A DNA stretch of 64,000 nt, from assembly GCF_000383975.1 (NCBI RefSeq), contig NZ_KB913017.1, forward strand, positions 1,841,105-1,905,104. Direction: 5' to 3'. Below are positions 23,389 through 34,817 of this stretch, piece after piece (positions within the stretch are counted from its first letter, which is position 1; the number at the start of each line of letters is the position of its first letter). Source of the DNA: Natronorubrum tibetense GA33. GTDB lineage: Archaea > Halobacteriota > Halobacteria > Halobacteriales > Natrialbaceae. A program made the position numbers and the translations under genes. The notes under the pieces are model-generated. The model was given only the letters and a program-made list of their open reading frames with translations, made no database searches and had not been told where the DNA came from.

Positions 23389-24963
23389 ATGGCAACAGAA
23401 CTGAACAGATCCAAACGACGCGACATTTCGCGCGAATACTTCTCGAAGGAACGACTCGCCGAACACCACTACCGCTCGTTCAACGCCTTCCTCGGCCGAG
23501 GGATGCAGGAGGTCGTCGACGAGAAGGCGACGATCGATACGGACATCGGCGACAAGGAAGGCGAGGAGCCGGTCCACGTCGAACTCGGCGACGTGCGCGT
23601 CGTCACACCCCGCGTTCGGGAGGCCGACGGTTCCGAAGAACTGCTGTACCCACAGGAGGCCCGCCTCCGAAACATCACCTACTCCGCACCCGTCTTCATG
23701 GAGATGTCGATCGTCAAGGGCGAGGAGGGCGACGAGCGCGTCGTCGATTCGACCGAGACGAAGATTGGTCGGATGCCGATCATGGTCGGCTCCGAGAAGT
23801 GTAACATCGCCGGCTTCTCCGACCAGGAGCTGATCGAGATCGGTGAGGATCCGGCCGACCCCGGCGGCTACTTCATCGTCAACGGCTCCGAGCGCGTGCT
23901 GATGACAAGCGAGGACCTCGCGCCGAACAAGATCCTCGCGGAGTACGATACCAAGTACGGCGACGAGATTCAGGTCGCCAAGACGTTCTCCCAGCGCCGT
24001 GGTTACCGCGCCCTCGTGCTCTGTGAACGAACCCGTGACGGCCTGCTCGAGGTATCCTTCCCCTCGGTGTCGGGTTCGATCAACTTCGTCACGCTCGTCC
24101 GCGCACTGGGACTCGAATCGGACGAGGAGATCGTCCACAAAGTCTCGAACGACCCCGAGGTCGTCAAGTACATGCTCGAAAATCTGGAGGAAGCGGACGT
24201 CCAGACCGAGGAAGAGGCGATCGAGACTCTCGGGAAACGCGTCGCCTCCGGTCAGGGCAAGAACTACCAGCTCAAGCGGGCCAACTACGTCATCGACCGC
24301 TACCTTCTGCCACACCTTCACGAGGAGGGCGTCGAGGAGGAGGACGTTCGGATCAACAAGGCCCACTACCTCTGTCGGATGGCCGAAGCCTGTTTCGAAC
24401 TCGCATTGGGCCGACGCGACTCCGACGACAAGGACCACTACGCGAATAAGCGCCTGAAGGTCAGCGGCGACCTGATGAAAGATCTGTTCCGGACCGCGTT
24501 GAATAAACTGGCCCGGGACGTCAAATACCAGCTCGAGCGCGCCAACATGCGGAATCGGAACCTCTCCGTGTCGACGGTCGTGCGCTCCGACGTGCTCACC
24601 GAGCGCCTCGAGCACCCGATCGCCACGGGGAACTGGGTCGGCGGCCGTTCCGGGGTCTCCCAACTGGTGGACCGAACGGACTTCATGGGCGTTCTCTCTC
24701 ACCTGCGCAGACTCCGCTCGCCCCTCAGCCGCTCGCAGCCTCATTTCGAGGCGCGGGACTTACACGCGACCCAGTGGGGTCGAATCTGTCCCTCCGAGAC
24801 GCCGGAGGGACCGAACTGTGGGCTGGTGAAGAACTTCGCGCAGGCGATGGAGCTCTCCCAGAACGTCGAGGACGAACAGGGACTCAAACGTGAACTTGCA
24901 TCGATGGGTGTCGAGGGGATTCCGGGCCTCGAGGGCATCGAACGATCGACTGCGGACGACTAA
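23389..24963 (+). CDS. rpoB2: DNA-directed RNA polymerase subunit B''
   Basis: This 524-residue N-terminal half of the archaeal beta-like subunit is split as usual in haloarchaea. It includes YFIVNGSERV near residue 160, the fork region SVSTVVRSDVLTE and, near the end, ATQWGRICPSETPEGPNCGL. It forms one side of the polymerase cleft and pairs with B' encoded 6 bases downstream. The sequence looks intact and of typical length. Confidence 0.97.
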   Translation: MATELNRSKRRDISREYFSKERLAEHHYRSFNAFLGRGMQEVVDEKATIDTDIGDKEGEEPVHVELGDVRVVTPRVREADGSEELLYPQEARLRNITYSAPVFMEMSIVKGEEGDERVVDSTETKIGRMPIMVGSEKCNIAGFSDQELIEIGEDPADPGGYFIVNGSERVLMTSEDLAPNKILAEYDTKYGDEIQVAKTFSQRRGYRALVLCERTRDGLLEVSFPSVSGSINFVTLVRALGLESDEEIVHKVSNDPEVVKYMLENLEEADVQTEEEAIETLGKRVASGQGKNYQLKRANYVIDRYLLPHLHEEGVEEEDVRINKAHYLCRMAEACFELALGRRDSDDKDHYANKRLKVSGDLMKDLFRTALNKLARDVKYQLERANMRNRNLSVSTVVRSDVLTERLEHPIATGNWVGGRSGVSQLVDRTDFMGVLSHLRRLRSPLSRSQPHFEARDLHATQWGRICPSETPEGPNCGLVKNFAQAMELSQNVEDEQGLKRELASMGVEGIPGLEGIERSTADD

Positions 24964-24969
24964 TCAACA

Positions 24970-26799
24970 ATGAGCAGCCAAGAGCGAGAAGCGAAAGTCT
25001 ACGTCAACGGGTCGCTGGTGGGGACACACCCCGATCCGCACGAGTTAGCCGCACAGATCCGCGAAGCGCGTCGTATCGGCGACGTCAGCGAGATGGTCAA
25101 CGTCTCGGTCAAAGAGCGCACCCGCGAAGTAATCGTCAACGCCGACGCCGGCCGGGCGCGACGCCCGCTCCTGGTCGTCGAAGGCGGCGAACCCCGCATC
25201 TCCGATCAGGAGATCGAGGCGCTGCAGGACGGCGACCTCGAGTTCGAGGATCTCGTCGAGCACGGCTACATCGAGTTCATCGACGCCGAGGAGGAAGAGG
25301 ACATCCTCGTCGCCGTCGACGAGGACGATCTGAGCGAAAAACATACCCATCTCGAGATCGATCCGTCGCTGATCTTCGGGATCGGTGCGGGGATGATTCC
25401 CTATCCCGAGCACAACGCCTCTCCGCGTATTACGATGGGGGCGGGGATGGTCAAGCAGTCGCTCGGACTGCCGAGCGCGAACTACCGGATTCGCCCGGAC
25501 ACGCGCCAGCACCTGCTGCACTACCCGCAGCTGTCGATGGTCAAGACCCAGACGACCGAGCAGATCGGCTTCGACGATCGGCCGGCCGCACAGAACTTCG
25601 TCGTCGCCGTGATGAGCTACGAGGGGTTCAACATCGAGGACGCGCTGGTCATGAACAAGGCCAGCGTCGAGCGCGCGCTCGCGCGCTCGCACTTCTTCCG
25701 GACCTACGAGGGCGAGGAACGCCGCTACCCCGGCGGTCAGGAAGATCGTTTCGAGATCCCGTCTCAGGACGTCCGCGGCGCACGCGGCGAGGAAGCGTAC
25801 GCACACCTCGACGAGGACGGCCTCGTCAATCCGGAGACGACGGTCGACGAGAACAGCGTCCTGCTCGGGAAGACGAGCCCGCCGCGCTTCTTAGAGGAGC
25901 CCGACGACATGGGCGGTCTCTCGCCCCAGAAACGCCGCGAAACGTCCGTCACCATGCGTTCGGGCGAGTCCGGTGTCGTCGACACCGTCACGCTCATGGA
26001 GGGTGAGGACGGCTCGAAGCTCTCGAAGGTCTCCGTGCGCGACGAGCGAATCCCCGAACTCGGGGACAAGTTCGCCAGCCGGCACGGCCAGAAGGGGGTC
26101 GTCGGCCACCTCGCACCCCAGGAGGACATGCCGTTCACCGAGGAGGGGGTCGTTCCCGACCTCGTCCTCAACCCGCACGCGCTGCCCTCCCGGATGACCG
26201 TCGGCCACATCCTCGAGATGATCGGCGGCAAACTCGGCGCGATGGAGGGACGCCGCGTCGACGGGACGCCGTTCCTCGGCGAGGACGAGGACGAACTTCG
26301 CGGCGGCCTCGAGGACGCCGGCTTCAACTCCGCGGGCAAGGAGACGATGTACTCCGGCGTCACCGGGGAGAAGATCGAGGCCGAGATCTTCGTGGGGATC
26401 ATCTTTTATCAGAAGCTCTACCACATGGTCTCGAACAAGCTGCACGCCCGTTCGCGCGGACCGGTGCAGGTTCTCACCCGCCAGCCGACCGAGGGACGGG
26501 CTCGCGAAGGTGGGCTCCGTATCGGGGAGATGGAACGGGACGTGTTCATCGGCCACGGGGCGGCGATGACGCTGAAAGAACGACTGCTCGACGAGTCCGA
26601 CCGCGAGTTCATCCACATCTGCGGCCAGTGTGGAATGAGTGCGGTCGAAAACGTCGAACAACGGCGTGTCTACTGCCCGAACTGCGACGAGGAGACCGAT
26701 ATCCACGAGATCGAGATGAGCTACGCGTTCAAGCTCCTCCTGGACGAGATGAAGGCGCTGGGTATCGCGCCGCGACTCGAACTGGCAGACGCCGTCTAA
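24970..26799 (+). CDS. rpoB1: DNA-directed RNA polymerase subunit B'
   Basis: This 609-residue C-terminal half of the beta-like subunit contains [26 protein letters not shown] and the C-terminal zinc site CGQCG...CPNCDEE. It contributes catalytic-centre lysines and the switch regions of the polymerase. It follows rpoB'' by 6 bases and precedes rpoA' by 9. No anomaly is seen. Confidence 0.97.
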   Translation: MSSQEREAKVYVNGSLVGTHPDPHELAAQIREARRIGDVSEMVNVSVKERTREVIVNADAGRARRPLLVVEGGEPRISDQEIEALQDGDLEFEDLVEHGYIEFIDAEEEEDILVAVDEDDLSEKHTHLEIDPSLIFGIGAGMIPYPEHNASPRITMGAGMVKQSLGLPSANYRIRPDTRQHLLHYPQLSMVKTQTTEQIGFDDRPAAQNFVVAVMSYEGFNIEDALVMNKASVERALARSHFFRTYEGEERRYPGGQEDRFEIPSQDVRGARGEEAYAHLDEDGLVNPETTVDENSVLLGKTSPPRFLEEPDDMGGLSPQKRRETSVTMRSGESGVVDTVTLMEGEDGSKLSKVSVRDERIPELGDKFASRHGQKGVVGHLAPQEDMPFTEEGVVPDLVLNPHALPSRMTVGHILEMIGGKLGAMEGRRVDGTPFLGEDEDELRGGLEDAGFNSAGKETMYSGVTGEKIEAEIFVGIIFYQKLYHMVSNKLHARSRGPVQVLTRQPTEGRAREGGLRIGEMERDVFIGHGAAMTLKERLLDESDREFIHICGQCGMSAVENVEQRRVYCPNCDEETDIHEIEMSYAFKLLLDEMKALGIAPRLELADAV

Positions 26800-26808
26800 G
26801 CAACCACC

Positions 26809-29736
26809 ATGCAACACAGCACACCAAAAGACATCGGATCGATCAACTTCGGGCTCATGGAGCCCGAGGAGTATCGGGAGATGAGCGCGACGAAGATCAT
26901 CACCGCCGACACGTACGACGACGACGGCTTCCCCATCGACATGGGGCTGATGGACCCCCGACTGGGCGTCATCGACCCCGGCCTCGAGTGCAAGACCTGC
27001 GGGAAGCACTCGGGTTCGTGTAACGGCCACTTCGGCCACATCGAACTCGCCGCCCCCGTCATCCACGTCGGCTTTACGAAGCTCATTCGGCGACTCCTGC
27101 GCGGGACCTGCCGGGAGTGTTCGCGACTCCTCCTGACAGAGGACGAGCGCGACGAGTTCCGCGCCGACATCACGGAATCCCGAAAGCTTGGTCGGGACCT
27201 CAACGACGTGACCAAGGCGGCGATCCGCCAGGCGCGAAAGAAAGATCGATGTCCACACTGTGGCGAGATTCAGTACGACATCGACCACGAGAAGCCGACC
27301 ACCTACTACGAGGTCCAGCAGGTCCTCACCAGCGAGTACTCCCAGCGCATCGCGGCCGCGATGCAGGGCGACGAGGAGGAAGGCATCGAGCGAACCTCTC
27401 CGGACGAACTCGCCGGAGAGACGGAGATTGAACTCACTCGAGTCAACGAGATCCTCTCGGGTTCGTTCCGCCCGCGCGAGAGCCAGCGCAAGGCCATCGA
27501 GAAGGCCTTAGATATCGACCTCACCGAGGAGGACACGAACAAGCTGATGCCGAGTGACATCCGGGACTGGTTCGAGAACATCCCGGACGAGGACATCGAA
27601 GTGCTCGGGATCGACTCCGACCGCTCCCGGCCGGAGTGGATGATCCTAACCGTCCTTCCAGTACCGCCGGTCACCGCACGACCGTCGATCACCCTCGACA
27701 ACGGCCAACGCTCCGAGGACGACCTCACGCACAAGCTGGTCGACATCATCCGGATCAATCAGCGGTTCATGGAGAACCGAGAGGCAGGAGCACCGCAGCT
27801 GATCATCGAGGACCTCTGGGAACTGCTCCAGTACCACGTCACCACCTTCATGGACAACGAGATCTCGGGGACACCGCCGGCCCGACACCGTTCGGGACGG
27901 CCGCTCAAGACCCTCTCTCAGCGGCTGAAGGGCAAGGAAGGGCGTTTCCGTGGCTCCCTATCCGGGAAGCGTGTGAACTTCTCCGCCCGGACCGTCATCT
28001 CGCCGGACCCGACGCTCTCGCTCAACGAGGTCGGCGTTCCGGACCGGGTCGCAAAGGAGATGACCCAGACGATGAACGTCACCGAGCGAAACCTCGAGGA
28101 CGCCCGACGGTTCGTGTCCAACGGACCGGAAGGCCACCCCGGTGCGAACTACGTCCGACGACCGGACGGCCGCCGGCTGAAGGTGACCGAGAAGAACTGC
28201 GAACAGCTCGCGGAGAAGGTCGAGGCCGGTTGGGAGGTCAACCGACATCTCATCGACGGCGACATCGTTATTTTCAACCGCCAGCCGTCGCTCCACCGGA
28301 TGTCGATCATGGCCCACGAGGTCGTGGTCATGCCGTACAAGACGTTCCGACTCAACACCGTCGTCTGTCCGCCGTACAACGCCGACTTCGACGGCGACGA
28401 GATGAACATGCACGCCCTCCAGAACGAGGAGGCCCGTGCCGAGGCCCGCGTCCTCATGCGCGTCCAGGAGCAGATCCTCTCCCCGCGCTTCGGTGAGAAC
28501 ATCATCGGGGCCATTCAGGACCACATCTCGGGCACCTACCTGCTCACCCACGACAACCCGCGGTTCAACGAGACCCAGGCGCTCGACCTGCTTCGGGCGA
28601 CCCGGATCGACGAACTGCCCGAACCCAGCGGGATCGACGACGAGGACGAGCCGTTCTGGACCGGCCACGACGTCTTTTCCGAACTCCTGCCGGACGACCT
28701 CAACCTCGAGTTCACCGGCACCGTCGGCGACCAGGTTGTCGTCGAGGACGGCCAACTCCTCGAGGGAACCATCGCCGAGGACGAGGTTGGCGAGTTCGGC
28801 GGCGAGATCGTCGACACCATCACGAAGGTCTACGGCAACACACGCTCGCGGATCTTCATCAACGAGGTCTCGACGCTTGCGATGCGTGCGATCATGCACT
28901 TCGGGTTCTCGATCGGGATCGACGACGAGACGATTCCCGGCGAAGCTCAGGACCGCATCGACGAGACCATCACCGACGCCAACGACCGCGTCGAGGAACT
29001 CATCGAAGCCTACGAGAACGGCGAACTCGAGAGTCTCCCGGGTCGAACGATCGACGAGACGCTCGAGATGAAGATCATGCAAACGCTCTCGCGTGCGCGT
29101 GACAACGCGGGGACCATCGCGGACGAGCACTTCCAGGACGACAACCCGGCCGTGGTCATGGCCAACTCCGGTGCGCGTGGTTCGATGCTGAACCTCACGC
29201 AGATGGCCGGCGCCGTCGGCCAGCAGGCAGTTCGAGGGGAGCGAATCAATCGCGGCTACGAGGACCGCACCCTCAGCCACTACGAGCCCAACGACCTCTC
29301 GGCGGAGGCCCACGGTTTCGTCGAGAACTCCTACACGAGCGGGCTGACCCCGCGGGAGTTCTTCTTCCACGCGATGGGTGGTCGCGAAGGGCTGGTCGAC
29401 ACGGCAGTCCGGACCTCGAAGTCCGGTTACCTCCAGCGCCGACTGATCAACGCGCTTTCGGAACTCGAGAGCCAGTACGACGGCACCGTCCGGGACACCT
29501 CGGACACCATCGTCCAGTTCGAGTTCGGTGAGGACGGCACCTCGCCGGTCAAGGTGTCCTCGGGCGACGAAAACGACGTTGACGTCGAGGCGATTGCGGA
29601 CCGCGTACTCGACTCGGAATTCGAGTCCGAAGCCGACCGAGAGGAGTTCTTCGGCACGAAACGAGAGGTGACGAACCTTTCCGAACACGCCGACGAGCGC
29701 CTCGCCGAGGGAACGGAGGTGACCTCCGATGACTGA
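26809..29736 (+). CDS. rpoA1: DNA-directed RNA polymerase subunit A'
   Basis: This 975-residue largest-subunit N-terminal part has the invariant catalytic motif [12 protein letters not shown], which holds the Mg2+ of the active site. It also has the clamp zinc motif ([17 protein letters not shown]) and a second zinc site (CRECSR...CPHCGE). The protein ends before the A'' portion, as in other archaea. Its last 8 bases overlap rpoA''. Confidence 0.97.
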   Translation: MQHSTPKDIGSINFGLMEPEEYREMSATKIITADTYDDDGFPIDMGLMDPRLGVIDPGLECKTCGKHSGSCNGHFGHIELAAPVIHVGFTKLIRRLLRGTCRECSRLLLTEDERDEFRADITESRKLGRDLNDVTKAAIRQARKKDRCPHCGEIQYDIDHEKPTTYYEVQQVLTSEYSQRIAAAMQGDEEEGIERTSPDELAGETEIELTRVNEILSGSFRPRESQRKAIEKALDIDLTEEDTNKLMPSDIRDWFENIPDEDIEVLGIDSDRSRPEWMILTVLPVPPVTARPSITLDNGQRSEDDLTHKLVDIIRINQRFMENREAGAPQLIIEDLWELLQYHVTTFMDNEISGTPPARHRSGRPLKTLSQRLKGKEGRFRGSLSGKRVNFSARTVISPDPTLSLNEVGVPDRVAKEMTQTMNVTERNLEDARRFVSNGPEGHPGANYVRRPDGRRLKVTEKNCEQLAEKVEAGWEVNRHLIDGDIVIFNRQPSLHRMSIMAHEVVVMPYKTFRLNTVVCPPYNADFDGDEMNMHALQNEEARAEARVLMRVQEQILSPRFGENIIGAIQDHISGTYLLTHDNPRFNETQALDLLRATRIDELPEPSGIDDEDEPFWTGHDVFSELLPDDLNLEFTGTVGDQVVVEDGQLLEGTIAEDEVGEFGGEIVDTITKVYGNTRSRIFINEVSTLAMRAIMHFGFSIGIDDETIPGEAQDRIDETITDANDRVEELIEAYENGELESLPGRTIDETLEMKIMQTLSRARDNAGTIADEHFQDDNPAVVMANSGARGSMLNLTQMAGAVGQQAVRGERINRGYEDRTLSHYEPNDLSAEAHGFVENSYTSGLTPREFFFHAMGGREGLVDTAVRTSKSGYLQRRLINALSELESQYDGTVRDTSDTIVQFEFGEDGTSPVKVSSGDENDVDVEAIADRVLDSEFESEADREEFFGTKREVTNLSEHADERLAEGTEVTSDD

Positions 29737-30922
29737 AGTCCACTACGAGGTCGACGACGATACGATCGCCGTCGTCGAGGACACCAACCTTCCGCGACGA
29801 CTCAAAGACGAGGTCTACGAGACCCTCGAAGACCGCGGTGACGCGACCGTCGAGGACGCCGACGAACTCTCGAAGGCGGTCGAGGCCCGTTACATGGACA
29901 CGCGCGTCGATCCGCTCGACCCCGTCGGCACCGTCAGCGCACAATCGATCGGCGAACCCGGAACGCAGCTGACGATGAACACGTTCCACTACGCCGGTGT
30001 CGCAGAGATCGACGTGACCCAGGGGTTGCCCCGACTCATCGAACTCGTCGACGCCCGGAAGACCCCCGACACGCCGATGATGACGGTCTACCTCGAGGAC
30101 GAGTACGCCACCGAACGCGAGAAAGCCCACGAGGTCGTCTGGAACCTCGAGGCGACGAAGATTCTCGCACTCGGTGACGTCTCGACGAACGTCGCGGACA
30201 TGCGCGTCCAGATCTCGCTCAACAAGGATACCCTAGAAGAGCGGATGATCACGGCCGAGGAAGTCGCCGAGATCATCGAGGACAACCTCGGCGTGAGCAC
30301 GGTTCAACAGGGCACCGAAATCCAGTTCGGTCCTGAGGAACCGTCCTACCGCGACCTGCTCCAACTGGTCGAGGAACTCCGCGATATCACGTTCAAGGGA
30401 ATCGAGGAGGTCTCTCGAGTCGTCATCCGCCGCGAGGAACTCGACGAGGGCGAGCAGTTCGTCCTCTACACCGAGGGATCTGCCTTCGGTGACGCGCTCG
30501 AGATCGACGGCGTCGACGCCTCGCGAACGACGTGTAACAACCTTCACGAGATCCACCGTAACCTCGGCATCGAGGCTGCACGCGAAACGATCATCGAGGA
30601 GACGCACAACACGCTTGCCGAGCAGGGGTTGGACGACGTGAACGTCCGCCACCTGATGCTGGTCTCGGACATGATGACGAACCGCGGCGAGATCGAGTCG
30701 ATCGGTCGCCACGGCATCTCGGGCTCGAAGCAGTCCGTCCTCGCCCGCGCGGCGTTCGAGGTGACGGTCAACCACCTGCTCAACGCCGCGATCCACGGCG
30801 AGATCGACGATCTCGACGGTGTCACGGAGAACGTCATCGTCGGCAAACCGATCAAGCTCGGGACCGGCGACGTCGACCTCCGGATGGGATCGACCGACTC
30901 CGGCGGCAGCCAAGCCGACTGA
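29729..30922 (+). CDS. rpoA2: DNA-directed RNA polymerase subunit A''
   Basis: This 397-residue C-terminal part of the largest subunit carries the trigger-loop region [20 protein letters not shown] and the conserved [13 protein letters not shown] segment near the end. Translation starts within the end of rpoA' (8-base overlap), which suggests coupling. It has no intein and a normal length. Confidence 0.97.
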   Translation: MTEVHYEVDDDTIAVVEDTNLPRRLKDEVYETLEDRGDATVEDADELSKAVEARYMDTRVDPLDPVGTVSAQSIGEPGTQLTMNTFHYAGVAEIDVTQGLPRLIELVDARKTPDTPMMTVYLEDEYATEREKAHEVVWNLEATKILALGDVSTNVADMRVQISLNKDTLEERMITAEEVAEIIEDNLGVSTVQQGTEIQFGPEEPSYRDLLQLVEELRDITFKGIEEVSRVVIRREELDEGEQFVLYTEGSAFGDALEIDGVDASRTTCNNLHEIHRNLGIEAARETIIEETHNTLAEQGLDDVNVRHLMLVSDMMTNRGEIESIGRHGISGSKQSVLARAAFEVTVNHLLNAAIHGEIDDLDGVTENVIVGKPIKLGTGDVDLRMGSTDSGGSQAD

Positions 30923-30925
30923 TCG

Positions 30926-31369
30926 ATGGGTGTTACCCTCGACGACGACGCCCGTCAGTACCTCGCCGCATTCGAAGAGGTCACGGGTGTGAGCGGACAG
31001 GACTGCCTGGTCACCGACGCGATCGATACCGAGTCCGCTGACGACCGACTCGTCGTCGTCGTCTCGAGCGGCCGAATGAGCGAGGCGATCGGTCCCGGCG
31101 GCCGAACCGTTAGGAAGTACGAAGAGCGCGTCGGGAAGCCGGTACGACTCGTCGAAGACGCCGACGATCCCGAGGCGTTCGTCGCGAACACGCTCGCCCC
31201 GGCGGCGGTATACAACGTCACGATCAGCGAGAACGAGGATACCGTCGCCTACGTCGAGGTCGCAAACGACGACCGCGGCGTCGCCATCGGCACCGGTGGC
31301 CAAACGATCGAGGCTGCGCGGGAACTCGCCGATCGGCACTTCGGGATCGACGACGTACAACTGATCTAA
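30926..31369 (+). CDS. nusA: NusA-like transcription factor
   Basis: This 147-residue archaeal NusA is made of two KH domains only, with GPGGRTVRKYEE and GTGGQTIEAARE as the GxxG loops. It lacks the N-terminal and S1 domains of bacterial NusA, as is usual in archaea. It is encoded 3 bases after rpoA'' and probably binds RNA during elongation or termination. Confidence 0.92.
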   Translation: MGVTLDDDARQYLAAFEEVTGVSGQDCLVTDAIDTESADDRLVVVVSSGRMSEAIGPGGRTVRKYEERVGKPVRLVEDADDPEAFVANTLAPAAVYNVTISENEDTVAYVEVANDDRGVAIGTGGQTIEAARELADRHFGIDDVQLI

Positions 31370-31522
31370 CGTTCGCTCCGATTTTCCGTTCGGCGACCTC
31401 ACGCCCGCCGAGGCACGCTACGCCATTCTCCGTCCGTAACTCGACTCAACGAAACGCGCTCAGATTCGACGAGCGGGGTACCTCGAGCGTTCTCGAGCCG
31501 TAACGGCGCCTTCGAAACGGGT

Positions 31523-31532
31523 CGCTTAAGTG
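31523..31532 (+). promoter_or_regulatory. TATA box of the rps12-rps7 unit
   Basis: CGCTTAAGTG is centred 27 bases before the rps12 ATG at 31555. In the 185-base gap after nusA it allows the ribosomal pair to be transcribed separately and leaderless. Confidence 0.6.
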
Positions 31533-31554
31533 CCTTCAACGGATATCGCTTCCC

Positions 31555-31983
31555 ATGGCAAACGGCAAGTACGCCGCGCGCAAGCTCAAGAAGGACCGCC
31601 AGAACCAGCGGTGGTCCGACTCTGACTACGCGCGCCGCGCCCGTGGACTTCGCGAGAAGTCCGACCCGCTCGAGGGCGCTCCACAGGCTCGAGGTATCGT
31701 ACTCGAAAAGGTCGGCATCGAAGCAAAACAGCCCAACTCGGCAATTCGAAAGTGTGTCCGAGTCCAGCTGATCAAAAACGGCAAGCAGGTCACCGCGTTC
31801 TGTCCCGGTGACGGTGCCATCTCGTTCATCGACGAACACGACGAAGTCACCATCGCCGGTATCGGTGGGGCGAAGGGTCGTGCGATGGGTGACCTTTCCG
31901 GTGTCAACTACAAGGTCGACAAGGTCAACGGCGTCGCCCTGAAGGAACTGGTTCGCGGAAACGCAGAGAAACCGGTGCGATAA
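31555..31983 (+). CDS. rps12: 30S ribosomal protein S12
   Basis: This 142-residue uS12 of the decoding centre has the conserved [15 protein letters not shown] segment and ends KPVR. It is preceded by its own promoter and followed by rps7 after two bases. Length and sequence are typical of haloarchaea. Confidence 0.97.
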   Translation: MANGKYAARKLKKDRQNQRWSDSDYARRARGLREKSDPLEGAPQARGIVLEKVGIEAKQPNSAIRKCVRVQLIKNGKQVTAFCPGDGAISFIDEHDEVTIAGIGGAKGRAMGDLSGVNYKVDKVNGVALKELVRGNAEKPVR

Positions 31984-31985
31984 TC

Positions 31986-32594
31986 ATGGCGGCAGAAGAC
32001 CAACCCGACCCGGACGCCCCTGCAGGTGGCGCAGACGTCGGCGCGAAGCTGTTCGGCACGTGGGAGATCGACGAAATCGCGTACAACGATCCGTCCACCG
32101 AACGCTACATTACGGTGACGCCGGTCGCACACACCGCCGGCCGTCACGCCGGCAAGCAGTTCAAGAAGTCCCAGATCTCGATCGTCGAGCGGTTCATCAA
32201 CCGCCTCATGCAAACCGAGGAGAACACGGGCAAGAAACAGCAGTCGCTCAACCACGTCCGTGACGCGTTCGAACTCATCCACGAGCGCACCGAGGAGAAC
32301 CCGATCCAGGTGCTCGTGACGGCAGTCGAGAACGCGGCGCCGCGCGAGGAGACCGTCCGCCTGAAGTACGGTGGCATTTCGGTCCCCAAGGCCGTTGACG
32401 TCGCGCCTCAGCGTCGTGTCGACCAGTCTCTAAAGTTCCTCGCCGAAGGTGTCTACAACGAGTCGTTCAAGACGCCGACGCCTGTTTCGGAGGCTATCGC
32501 ACGGCAGCTGATCGGTGCGTCGAACTACGACGTCCAGACGTACGCGGTTAGCCAGAAAGAAGAGAAAGAGCGCGTCGCAGCAGCTGCACGTTAA
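31986..32594 (+). CDS. rps7: 30S ribosomal protein S7
   Basis: This 202-residue uS7 binds the 3' major domain of 16S rRNA. Marker regions are KLFGTWEIDEI, FINRLMQTEENTGKK and RRVDQSLKFLAEG. It is the last gene of the conserved block before the accessory island. The sequence ends AAAR and is followed by a T-rich terminator. Confidence 0.97.
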   Translation: MAAEDQPDPDAPAGGADVGAKLFGTWEIDEIAYNDPSTERYITVTPVAHTAGRHAGKQFKKSQISIVERFINRLMQTEENTGKKQQSLNHVRDAFELIHERTEENPIQVLVTAVENAAPREETVRLKYGGISVPKAVDVAPQRRVDQSLKFLAEGVYNESFKTPTPVSEAIARQLIGASNYDVQTYAVSQKEEKERVAAAAR

Positions 32595-32605
32595 GCGTCT
32601 CGCTC

Positions 32606-32622
32606 GTTTTTGATTGTTTTGC
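32606..32622 (+). terminator. T-rich terminator after rps7
   Basis: CGTTTTTGATTGTTTT begins about 12 bases after the rps7 stop. Runs of T without a hairpin are the usual archaeal termination signal. The island begins immediately beyond. Confidence 0.55.
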
Positions 32623-32667
32623 TTGAGGAGTGGAACAGATAGTGTTTAATGTATTTACACTGCTCAA

Positions 32668-34626
32668 TCATAGCTCATTCACTGAAATTTCGTCGCTCCA
32701 CCGCAATTCATCATTTAGCAGAACGGGGATATTTTCTAGTTCGAGAAATTCTAGTAGCTCTGGTTTCGTCACTGAAAGTGGCCCGAACTTTTTTGGAACC
32801 AGATGGTGTGTATCTATTGACTGGATATAAGGATAAAAAATCCCTCCTATATCCATGTTGGGGATAGATAAGTATTCATACAACTCTAAAGTTAGATTTC
32901 CGCGTGGTTTGCTAATCGAACACATATTGGGGGCCCCATTGTTTGTTTGTGCTATTACTGACAATCCATCTCCAACAACATGGTATTGATGTCCAATATC
33001 GGTTACTTTTCGTAGGATGTCGATAGCCCCATATAGTGGGAACCCCTGATTCAGCAATCGAGCAATCACGCTTCCTGCGTGAACAGCATCGCTGTTTTGG
33101 ACATCGCTTGATGTAACAACCCCACCAACACTTCCCGATTCTATTAACTGAATTCCTTGGTTATTTGACTGACACGCATTGAGGAAAAACGATTTTGCAT
33201 TTACTGAATTGAGAGTTGCCACGTCAAGTCGTCCATCTGAACAGCGAACACCATTGCTGTCAATATGCCCAATATAGTGAATGAAATCACTCTCCTGTAC
33301 CAAAACCTTCCCAAGTTCTGCTTTGGTAAGTCTGTGATGTATTGTCACATCAATTGGGAAATCATCACGGTCGCTGTAGGTGCTGTAAACACTTGTGAGC
33401 TCGCTATTCATGCTGGAGTCATTACATATAACTTCAATCCTGATCGATTCCTCTGTTGGTGTTTGAGTAATACTGTTGGTGTACGCTGATATCGGGGTGG
33501 GACTTTCGAATTTTGATCCTTCTCTGGAGGACCAAAACTGCTTGATTGTTGGATTCGGTAACTGACTAGTTTTCTCCCGAACCTCAACGATAGCGAGATT
33601 ATTAGCAATGAAGGGCAGAAACGGAATGTGCTCTGGAGTCTTCTCCAGTTGTACCTTGAGTCGCCACTCAGGGAGAAATGGTTCAGTGAGAGAAAATGAA
33701 CTTTCAAGATATGTCTCAAGTTGCTTGGAAAGCGATTGTTCGTATAATACTGAAGGATCGAATCGGAGATTCGATTCAATCATTTCTCGCTCGTGAAGGG
33801 GGAGTGGTGTTATCCCCTCGGTCCGTACAATACAATCCAAAAAAAACACATGCTTCAATACCCGTTCAACTGTTGTCTCAAATTCTTCTCTTAAATCGAG
33901 TGAATAGGAGAAACCACTACCAGTGATCAACTGAGGCTTCGCTTTAGGAATGATTTTAGCACCGAGGTAGTATGCTAGTGGTGTAATAGTGAATACATGC
34001 TTGAGTGTTGGAGGTACCGCGAGTTTGATATCCGTCTTTGGTTGTTTAATCTCTTTCGGGATGCTTAGTTTGTCATTTATTTCAATTGCCGGAGGGTGTC
34101 CACGTGCTGTCGGAAAAGAACGTTCCGCTGTCGTTGTTTTTAAAGCAGACCCAAACGCTGATACCGCTTTCATTAGATCAGATGGGGCAGCTGTGGTTTC
34201 AATTGTTCTTGCTGGGCGTGTGTGATATGATCGTGCCCCAATAACTATTCGCCTGTGTTTATCTAGCTTAATATGAGTTCTATCTCTGTCAGAGTATATT
34301 TCGACATTACTATCCAGAATAAGGTATACTTTAATAGAAGATGATATATCGAGTGCATGTTTATTTTGCGACAAAATCACCCGCTCGTCTGGCTGGACCT
34401 CAGTTGTTATTGATTTATCCTTCCCACGGACATAGACGGAATTGACCTCTGGCAATGAAATCCGGTCCGTTGTGATCTCTACTGCTGTGCCAATTGGGTA
34501 GGGAACTTGATTTTCATCAACAGACTGTGGTGTAACTGGTTCGTGTGTAATAAGACGGTCCCGGTGCCTCTCGATTGGATCAATGATCTCTAGACCGTCT
34601 TGTGTCGATTCGAATTTGGGTTTCAT
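32668..34626 (-). CDS. CHAT-domain (caspase-like) protein 1
   Basis: This 652-residue protein has a beta-rich N-terminal region (1-130, opening MKPKFESTQDGLEIIDP), a conserved central region (IGARSYHTRPA then AVSAFGSALKTTTAERS) and a C-terminal CHAT peptidase domain (about 400-600). The predicted catalytic dyad is His454 in DFIHYIGHID and Cys485 in FFLNACQS, so it may cleave a protein target. It is strongly AT-rich with non-host codon use. It is transcribed away from the HalX gene and shares its layout with CHAT protein 2. Substrate and trigger are unknown; cytosolic location is inferred from the absence of a signal or membrane segment. Confidence 0.75.
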   Translation of the reverse strand: MKPKFESTQDGLEIIDPIERHRDRLITHEPVTPQSVDENQVPYPIGTAVEITTDRISLPEVNSVYVRGKDKSITTEVQPDERVILSQNKHALDISSSIKVYLILDSNVEIYSDRDRTHIKLDKHRRIVIGARSYHTRPARTIETTAAPSDLMKAVSAFGSALKTTTAERSFPTARGHPPAIEINDKLSIPKEIKQPKTDIKLAVPPTLKHVFTITPLAYYLGAKIIPKAKPQLITGSGFSYSLDLREEFETTVERVLKHVFFLDCIVRTEGITPLPLHEREMIESNLRFDPSVLYEQSLSKQLETYLESSFSLTEPFLPEWRLKVQLEKTPEHIPFLPFIANNLAIVEVREKTSQLPNPTIKQFWSSREGSKFESPTPISAYTNSITQTPTEESIRIEVICNDSSMNSELTSVYSTYSDRDDFPIDVTIHHRLTKAELGKVLVQESDFIHYIGHIDSNGVRCSDGRLDVATLNSVNAKSFFLNACQSNNQGIQLIESGSVGGVVTSSDVQNSDAVHAGSVIARLLNQGFPLYGAIDILRKVTDIGHQYHVVGDGLSVIAQTNNGAPNMCSISKPRGNLTLELYEYLSIPNMDIGGIFYPYIQSIDTHHLVPKKFGPLSVTKPELLEFLELENIPVLLNDELRWSDEISVNEL

Positions 34627-34817
34627 CGGCAGCGAAGGTTGGGTAAGACGTTGCTCATAACCACAACTTCCCTTATCAAAATGAATGGCTATCTATGGAA
34701 TATACGTTATGGCCCTTCAATATGTCTTGGCAGGGACATTGCTAACAAACTAACCAATACTCGATTCTTTCCGGACCATATTTAATAGTATCTGCTCAAG
34801 CAGTATTAGTAGAAGCT

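Noticed and set aside
23389-30922. Long antisense frames within the RNA polymerase genes
   Set aside because: They follow from the GC-rich codon pattern of the real genes and have no independent promoters or domains.
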